This document shows, piece by piece, positions 21,557-25,692 of a stretch of DNA of 25,692 nucleotides. Position 1 is the first letter of the stretch; each line of letters begins with the position of its first letter. The stretch covers positions 4,678 through 30,369 of the forward strand of contig DJOI01000066.1 in assembly GCA_002439605.1 (NCBI GenBank), in the 5' to 3' direction. The translations under genes and the position numbers were made by a program. The notes under the pieces are model-generated. The model searched no databases. It was not told where the DNA came from and saw only the letters and a list, made by a program, of their open reading frames with translations. The stretch is from Candidatus Segatella mututuai (lineage in GTDB: Bacteria > Bacteroidota > Bacteroidia > Bacteroidales > Bacteroidaceae).

Positions 21557-24220
21557 TTATCTCCCTAACAAAATCTTCTTGATGTCGTTCAGCTTATTCA
21601 AAGCCTCCACAGGGGTAAGGTTGTTCACATCCAAGCCGAGTATCTCGTCTCTGATTTGGCAGAGTACAGGATCGTCGAGTTGGAAGAAACTGAGCTGCAT
21701 GCCATCCTTTGGCTCGTCGAGATGCTGCACGTTTGGCTTGCCGGCACCTCCCACACCTGCGTTATCCTCTTCCAGTTGTTTGAGAATGGTGTTGGCACGT
21801 TTCACGATGCTGCGAGGCATACCGGCTATCTCAGCCACGTGGATACCGAAGGAGTGCTCGCTGCCGCCTGGTTCCAATTTACGAAGGAAGATAACCTTGC
21901 CGTCCACCTCCTTCACGCTCACGTTGAAGTTCTTGATGCGAGGGAAGTTCTTTTCCATCTCGTTGAGCTCGTGATAGTGGGTGGCGAAGAGCGTGCGGGC
22001 TTGCGCCTTCTTGTGCTCATGCAGATATTCCACGATAGCCCAGGCGATGGAAATGCCATCGTATGTTGAGGTTCCACGACCCAGCTCATCGAAGAGCACC
22101 AACGAACGTGGCGACACATTATTTAATATATTAGCTGCCTCGGTCATCTCCACCATGAAGGTAGACTCGCCGAGCGAGATGTTGTCGCTGGCTCCCACAC
22201 GGGTAAAAATCTTATCCACCAAACCAACCTTTGCACTCTCGGCTGGTACGAAGCAACCTACCTGTGCCAGCAAAACGATGAGGGCTGTCTGACGAAGCAA
22301 AGCCGACTTACCAGCCATGTTAGGACCCGTAATCATCATGATTTGCTGCTTCTCGGTGTCGAGAAAGACATCGTTTGGCACGTATCGCTCGCCCAATGGC
22401 AACTGGGTCTCGATGACAGGATGGCGACCTTGCTTGATGTCGAGCACCAGCGATTCGTCGATGACAGGACGCACATAGCGGTTCTCGTCAGAAACCTTGG
22501 CGAAGGACAAGAGACAGTCCATACGGGCTATCAAGTTGGCATTGATTTGTATCTGCGGAATGTATTCCTGCATGGCGGCTATCAGCTCGTTGAAGAGCTG
22601 TGCCTCCAAAATCAAAATCTTCTCGTCGGCACCAAGTATTTTCTCCTCATATTCCTTCAGTTCCTGGGTGATGTATCGCTCTGCCTGGGCAAGCGTCTGC
22701 TTGCGAATCCAGTCCTCTGGCACACGGTCCTTGAAAGTGTTTCTTACCTCCAGATAATAGCCAAATACATTGTTATAACCTACTTTTAAGCTTGTGATTC
22801 CTGTCTTCTCTATCTCTCGCTCCTGTATCTTGAGCAGATAGTCCTTGCCGTGGCGACTGATGGAGCGCAGGTCGTCGAGCTCGGCATTATAGCCATCGGC
22901 GATGACATCGCCCTTGTTGACAAGCTGTGGAGGGTCGGGCTGAATCTCCTTGGCGATGCGGTCCCTCAGGGTCTCACAGACATTGAGTTGCTCGCCCACT
23001 CGCTTCAAGGCATCATTCTTGGCATGCTGGCAAGCCACCTTGATGGGTTGGATAGCTTCGAGAGCGTTCTTCAGTTGCACGACCTCACGAGGCGAAACCC
23101 TGCCTACGGCTACCTTGGAGATGATGCGCTCCAAGTCGCCGATGCGATGCAGTTGGTCGTCGAGGAGCTGGCGGAACTCTGGTTCCTTGAAGAAATACTC
23201 CACGATGTCGAGGCGTTCGTTGATAGGTCTAACGTCTTTCAATGGGAAAACGAGCCATCTTCTGAGCATTCGTCCACCCATCGCCGTCACCGTGTGGTCT
23301 ACTACGTTGAGGAGCGAGGAACCATCCTCCTGCATCGGAGCAACAAGCTCCAGGCTTCGGATGGTGAAGCGGTCCATGCGCACAAACTTCTCTTCCTCGA
23401 TGCGAGAGAGTGAAGTGATGTGGTTGATGTGGGTATGCTGCGTTATCTCCAGGTATTGCATGATAGCACCGCTGGCGATGATGCCGTTCTTGAGGTGCTC
23501 CACGCCGAAGCCTTTCAGCGACTTGGTCTTGAAGTGCCCCAGGAGTTTCTGCATGGCGGTCTGCTCGGTGAAGACCCAGTCGTCCAATTCGAAGGTACAG
23601 TATTTAGTGCCAAAGTATTTCTCAAAATCGTTCTTCTTCCCTCGGTCGTAGAGTACCTCCTTAGGCTGGAAATTGCCCATCAGTTTCTCTACATAATCAT
23701 AAGTACCTTCGCCTGTGAGGAATTCTCCTGTAGAGATATCGAGGAAGCTCACGCCGCAAGCGGTCTTTCCGAAGTGGACGGCAGCCAGAAAGTTGTTCTC
23801 CTTGTAGTTCAAGACGTTATCGCCCATCGCCACACCCGGTGTTACAAGTTCGGTGATGCCACGTTTCACCATCTTGTCCATCTGGCTCAGGCCTTTCTTA
23901 CCCTTGATCTCTGCGCGCTTCTTCTTCGGGTCTTCGAGTTGGTCGCATACTGCCACCCGTTTGCCAGCTCTGATGAGCTTAGGCAGATAAGTGTCGAGAG
24001 CATGATGCGGGAATCCAGCCATCTCAGCCCCACCAGCCGAACCGCCGTTGTTGCGTCGGGTCAGGGTGATGCCGAGGATGCGTGAAGCCTCGATAGCATC
24101 TTCGCAGTAAGTTTCGTAGAAGTCTCCACAGCGGAAGAGCAACAAAGCCTCGGGATGCTTCGATTTCATCTCGAAGAATTGTCGCATCATAGGCGTAAGG
24201 CCTTTATTATCGTTTGCCAT
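21557..24220 (-). CDS. mutS: DNA mismatch repair protein MutS
   Basis: MutS recognises base mismatches after replication and, with MutL, starts strand-specific repair. The 887-residue protein has the mismatch-wedge motif CGDFYETY (Phe34-Tyr-Glu36), connector and lever domains, and a clamp (about 460-570). The ATPase domain has Walker A TGPNMAGKS (about 630; Ala where most MutS have Gly), the signature NISLGESTFMVEM, Walker B LVLFDELGRGTS (about 710) and FATHYHEL. The C-terminus (PVEALNKLNDIKKILLGR) is the family tail used in dimer contacts. It appears monocistronic, convergent with the exported protein upstream on the map. The relic of an ATPase gene lies just before its start on the same strand. 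No clear -7 box was found in the 50 nt before its ATG. Confidence 0.98.
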   Translation of the reverse strand: MANDNKGLTPMMRQFFEMKSKHPEALLLFRCGDFYETYCEDAIEASRILGITLTRRNNGGSAGGAEMAGFPHHALDTYLPKLIRAGKRVAVCDQLEDPKKKRAEIKGKKGLSQMDKMVKRGITELVTPGVAMGDNVLNYKENNFLAAVHFGKTACGVSFLDISTGEFLTGEGTYDYVEKLMGNFQPKEVLYDRGKKNDFEKYFGTKYCTFELDDWVFTEQTAMQKLLGHFKTKSLKGFGVEHLKNGIIASGAIMQYLEITQHTHINHITSLSRIEEEKFVRMDRFTIRSLELVAPMQEDGSSLLNVVDHTVTAMGGRMLRRWLVFPLKDVRPINERLDIVEYFFKEPEFRQLLDDQLHRIGDLERIISKVAVGRVSPREVVQLKNALEAIQPIKVACQHAKNDALKRVGEQLNVCETLRDRIAKEIQPDPPQLVNKGDVIADGYNAELDDLRSISRHGKDYLLKIQEREIEKTGITSLKVGYNNVFGYYLEVRNTFKDRVPEDWIRKQTLAQAERYITQELKEYEEKILGADEKILILEAQLFNELIAAMQEYIPQIQINANLIARMDCLLSFAKVSDENRYVRPVIDESLVLDIKQGRHPVIETQLPLGERYVPNDVFLDTEKQQIMMITGPNMAGKSALLRQTALIVLLAQVGCFVPAESAKVGLVDKIFTRVGASDNISLGESTFMVEMTEAANILNNVSPRSLVLFDELGRGTSTYDGISIAWAIVEYLHEHKKAQARTLFATHYHELNEMEKNFPRIKNFNVSVKEVDGKVIFLRKLEPGGSEHSFGIHVAEIAGMPRSIVKRANTILKQLEEDNAGVGGAGKPNVQHLDEPKDGMQLSFFQLDDPVLCQIRDEILGLDVNNLTPVEALNKLNDIKKILLGR

Positions 24221-24269
24221 TATTATTCTGTATTTTTATGTTTCGTTCTATCATATTTTTTCTAATCTC

Positions 24270-24481
24270 CTAACAATACTCCCCTTTGAACCAAAGGCGA
24301 TATATCGGATCTACAAAGACATCCTTTTGCTTCTCGATGATGTCTTTGTTTTGGAGCGTCTTCTTGTTCTTGACTATCGTATTGGGATTGCCAAGATTAT
24401 AGATTTACTTCACGGCTTGCGATGAAACATGTTGTTCTCCGCTAGCGTACCAAATTGAAATGGAGATTGATATGCTGTCAT
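24270..24481 (-). pseudogene. AAA ATPase relic with large internal deletion
   Basis: Reverse strand. An ATG at 24481-24479 starts MTAYQSPFQFGTLAENNMFHRKP, the typical N-terminus of the Bacteroidota archaeal-type (COG1672-like) ATPases (FxFGTLAENxxFxxR). Within 25 codons the frame breaks and the sequence resumes as NLGNPNTIVKNKKTLQNKDI, then IEKQKDVFVDPIYRLWFKGE and a stop at 24272-24270. That is their C-terminus, ending in the DPxYRLWF motif. About 300 internal codons, including Walker A and B, are missing. A -7 box TAACTTTG (24507-24500) survives upstream. Confidence 0.65.
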
Positions 24482-24509
24482 ATTCCTAGTAATTTAATGC
24501 AAAGTTACG

Positions 24510-24548
24510 AAATATTACCCAAAGGTAAGTTACCCTAGGGCAATATTT
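24510..24548. promoter_or_regulatory. 39-bp near-symmetric dyad
   Basis: Centred on G24529: AAATATT/AATATTT (24510-24516 and 24542-24548), CCC/GGG (24518-24520 and 24538-24540) and GGTAA/TTACC (24524-24528 and 24530-24534); 16 of 19 base pairs are symmetric. It sits just upstream of the surviving -7 box of the ATPase relic and about 115 bp before the lipoprotein gene. It could be an operator or a cruciform/hairpin element. Elsewhere in 24221-24662 I see only the ATPase relic and the inverted repeat at 24582-24614. Confidence 0.6.
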
Positions 24549-24581
24549 ATGAGACCAATGACAAAACTATGTTAATTATCA

Positions 24582-24614
24582 GCAGAAAGTAGTGGGATAA
24601 TGCAAACTTTCTGC
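24582..24614. repeat. 9-bp inverted repeat upstream of the lipoprotein gene
   Basis: GCAGAAAGT (24582-24590) and ACTTTCTGC (24606-24614), 15 nt apart, with no T run after. It lies 48 nt before the lipoprotein start; possible operator or leader structure. Confidence 0.5.
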
Positions 24615-24662
24615 ACTTATGCGTTGTTATAGTATAAAGTGTAACTTAAAAAAGAGAAGTTT

Positions 24663-25082
24663 ATGAAGAAGGCTATTTTAGCAATGACTCTTGCGATGGC
24701 TTTCATCTTGGGAGCCTGCTCAGATGATGATGGCGACTGGACTCCAATGAAATGGAAGACCAGCGTAGTAAAGGAAAAAGACGGTAAGATAACTGTTCCG
24801 ACCCAAGGCGGCAACTATGTATTTATCTGTACCAACTACAATAAACCTTGGATGTCGAGCTTAAAAGAAATAATTGAGGGTAAAGAGACATACTATAGAC
24901 CACATAATGATAATAGTTTTTACTCTATCATCTCACCTTGGCTTACCGCCCAGTGGAAAGACAACATCTTAACGGTAACTGTCAAGCCTAATGAAACAGG
25001 AAAAGAGAGAGAAATGAAGGTTGAGGTTACCGCTGGTGACATCTTTGATACATTCACCTTTAAACAAGCAGCCAACGAATAA
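24663..25082 (+). CDS. Small lipoprotein, probably surface-exposed (BACON-like fold)
   Basis: A 139-residue lipoprotein: signal peptide MKKAILAMTLAMAFILGAC with the lipobox LGAC, so the mature protein begins at Cys19. The next residues, SDDDGD, match the Bacteroides-type lipoprotein export signal (S plus acidic residues) that sends lipoproteins to the cell surface. The mature part looks like one BACON-type beta-sandwich: ITVPTQGGNYVFICTNYNKPW, SPWLTAQWKDNILTVTVKPNETGKERE..., EVTAGDIFDTFTFKQAA. Such domains often sit in glycan- or mucin-binding proteins, but here the domain stands alone with no enzyme. No -7 box is obvious; two inverted repeats lie upstream and a strong terminator follows. Confidence 0.8.
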   Translation: MKKAILAMTLAMAFILGACSDDDGDWTPMKWKTSVVKEKDGKITVPTQGGNYVFICTNYNKPWMSSLKEIIEGKETYYRPHNDNSFYSIISPWLTAQWKDNILTVTVKPNETGKEREMKVEVTAGDIFDTFTFKQAANE

Positions 25083-25100
25083 CCCTCTACATATTATAAG

Positions 25101-25144
25101 GCAAGCCCTTTCTGAAAATTGCAGGAAGGGCTTGCTGCCTTTTA
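25101..25144 (+). terminator. Terminator after the lipoprotein gene
   Basis: GCAAGCCCTTTCTG (25101-25114) pairs with CAGGAAGGGCTTGC (25122-25135) with one wobble. TGCCTTTTAT follows, with further T's to 25153. Confidence 0.85.
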
Positions 25145-25188
25145 TATATTTTTAAACGATAATCTAAAGTTTTCCCACAATAAGTGCG

Positions 25189-25196
25189 TAATTTTG
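25189..25196 (+). promoter_or_regulatory. -7 box immediately before the phosphoesterase start
   Basis: TAATTTTG ends 5 nt before the ATG at 25202, so transcription would begin at or next to the start codon (a leaderless or nearly leaderless mRNA). Confidence 0.5.
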
Positions 25197-25201
25197 TACG
25201 C

Positions 25202-25692
25202 ATGAAAAGGAAACAGCTATACATCGGTGGAATATTGCTCGTTTGCTGCATGCTCGTGGCAATCGGCATGGCCTTGCGTGCCAATGAGGAAATCACTACC
25301 CTACCCACCATCGGACCGAAGATAGCGGCCAACATCCCTTATCATCCACAGATGAAGGATTCTGTGCAGAAACCGAAGCCTGTGGTGAAGAAGATGGACT
25401 TCAACATCAGCGGCACCTTGCTGGATACCGATGGCAACCCTGTGGCTGGCGTCATCGTGAGCGATGGCTACCACTGCGTGAAGACCGACTCCTTGGGGCG
25501 CTATAAGATGAGACGAGACTCGTTGGCTCGCTTCATCTACTACTCCGTGCCTGCCGACTGCGAGGTGCCTACCCATAGCGAGACCGACCGCACGGCTTGT
25601 TTCTATCAGGCTGTATCTAATGACAAGAAGAAATACGACTTCACGCTTACCCGATTACCAGGCGGCAAGGAGGTGAGCTATAAGATGATAGT
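25202..25692 (+). CDS. Calcineurin-like phosphoesterase, N-terminal part (3' partial)
   Basis: The frame is open from the ATG to the window end (163 codons). It starts with a hydrophobic signal or anchor (LYIGGILLVCCMLVAIGMAL) and a short linker. Then comes a beta-sandwich of the metallophosphoesterase N-terminal type: FNISGTLLDTDGNPVAGVIV, SDGYHCVKTDSLGRYKM, ARFIYYSVPADCEVP and KKKYDFTLTRL. In Bacteroidota this module precedes a calcineurin-like metal-dependent phosphoesterase domain and a C-terminal domain; the sequence stops at YKMIV, just where the first metal-binding strand (usually ...DPQ) should begin. The catalytic residues are therefore outside the window and the enzyme activity is inferred from the N-terminal module. 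Confidence 0.75.
   Translation, partial: MKRKQLYIGGILLVCCMLVAIGMALRANEEITTLPTIGPKIAANIPYHPQMKDSVQKPKPVVKKMDFNISGTLLDTDGNPVAGVIVSDGYHCVKTDSLGRYKMRRDSLARFIYYSVPADCEVPTHSETDRTACFYQAVSNDKKKYDFTLTRLPGGKEVSYKMI

Noticed and set aside
22950..24085. Long forward frames (up to 233 codons) antisense to mutS
   Set aside because: They result from codon bias opposite a 2.7-kb conserved gene; no domain or start signal supports them.
1..25692. tRNA, rRNA or known riboswitch
   Set aside because: No cloverleaf, rRNA or recognisable riboswitch core was seen by eye; a covariance-model scan would be decisive.

Overview
The window looks like a chromosomal segment of a gut Bacteroidales bacterium, most likely Prevotella/Segatella. 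The evidence is promoters of the Bacteroidota type (TTTG, about 20 nt, TAnnTTTG), hybrid two-component (HTCS) sensor and SusD fragments, GH27 and GH97 enzymes, an SDDD-type lipoprotein export signal, and start regions mostly without Shine-Dalgarno sequences. No database search was possible; family names come from motifs and general protein knowledge.

Layout. 1-2.9 kb: co-directional housekeeping genes uvrC (5' end cut by the window), dtd, a MazG-type pyrophosphohydrolase and deoC, closed by a terminator. 2.9-4.1 kb: an array of 21-bp dyad-containing tandem repeats, then a reverse-strand long-chain polyprenyl synthase. 4.2-6.9 kb: polA, followed by a hairpin whose core is a 15/16 match to the parS consensus. 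7.2-12.4 kb: the wreck of a polysaccharide utilization locus. The N-terminus of an HTCS sensor is fused out of frame to the last ~65 codons of a susD gene, implying loss of the rest of the sensor, susC and most of susD. Then come an intact GH27 enzyme, a GH97 enzyme with an in-frame amber codon, a 24-bp direct-repeat pair, and a decayed relic of a second HTCS sensor. 12.4-13.9 kb: an HD-domain protein diverging from a rubredoxin-superoxide reductase operon.

13.9-18.3 kb: a very strong hairpin, a probable ECF sigma-factor relic, an exported carboxypeptidase-regulatory-like protein and a SWIM-SNF2 ATPase. The last two have nearly identical promoters framed by the inverted repeat TGTCGCAA-N19-TTGCGACA. 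18.3-19.4 kb: two helically phased tandem arrays (21 bp and 23 bp) and a HEPN/MNT toxin-antitoxin-like pair. 19.5-21.4 kb: two exported proteins of unknown function. 21.5-24.5 kb: mutS, a 212-bp internal-deletion relic of an AAA ATPase and a 39-bp near-symmetric dyad. 24.6-25.7 kb: a surface-lipoprotein candidate and the start of a calcineurin-like phosphoesterase cut by the window end.

How it fits together. Core repair and replication genes (uvrC, polA, mutS), nucleotide and deoxyribose salvage (mazG-like, deoC), isoprenoid synthesis and oxygen defence are intact. The accessory parts, especially carbohydrate use, are visibly decaying. The least explained signals are non-coding: three tandem arrays of 21-23 bp dyad-bearing units confined to two convergent intergenic regions, the twin operator-promoters, and the parS-like hairpin.
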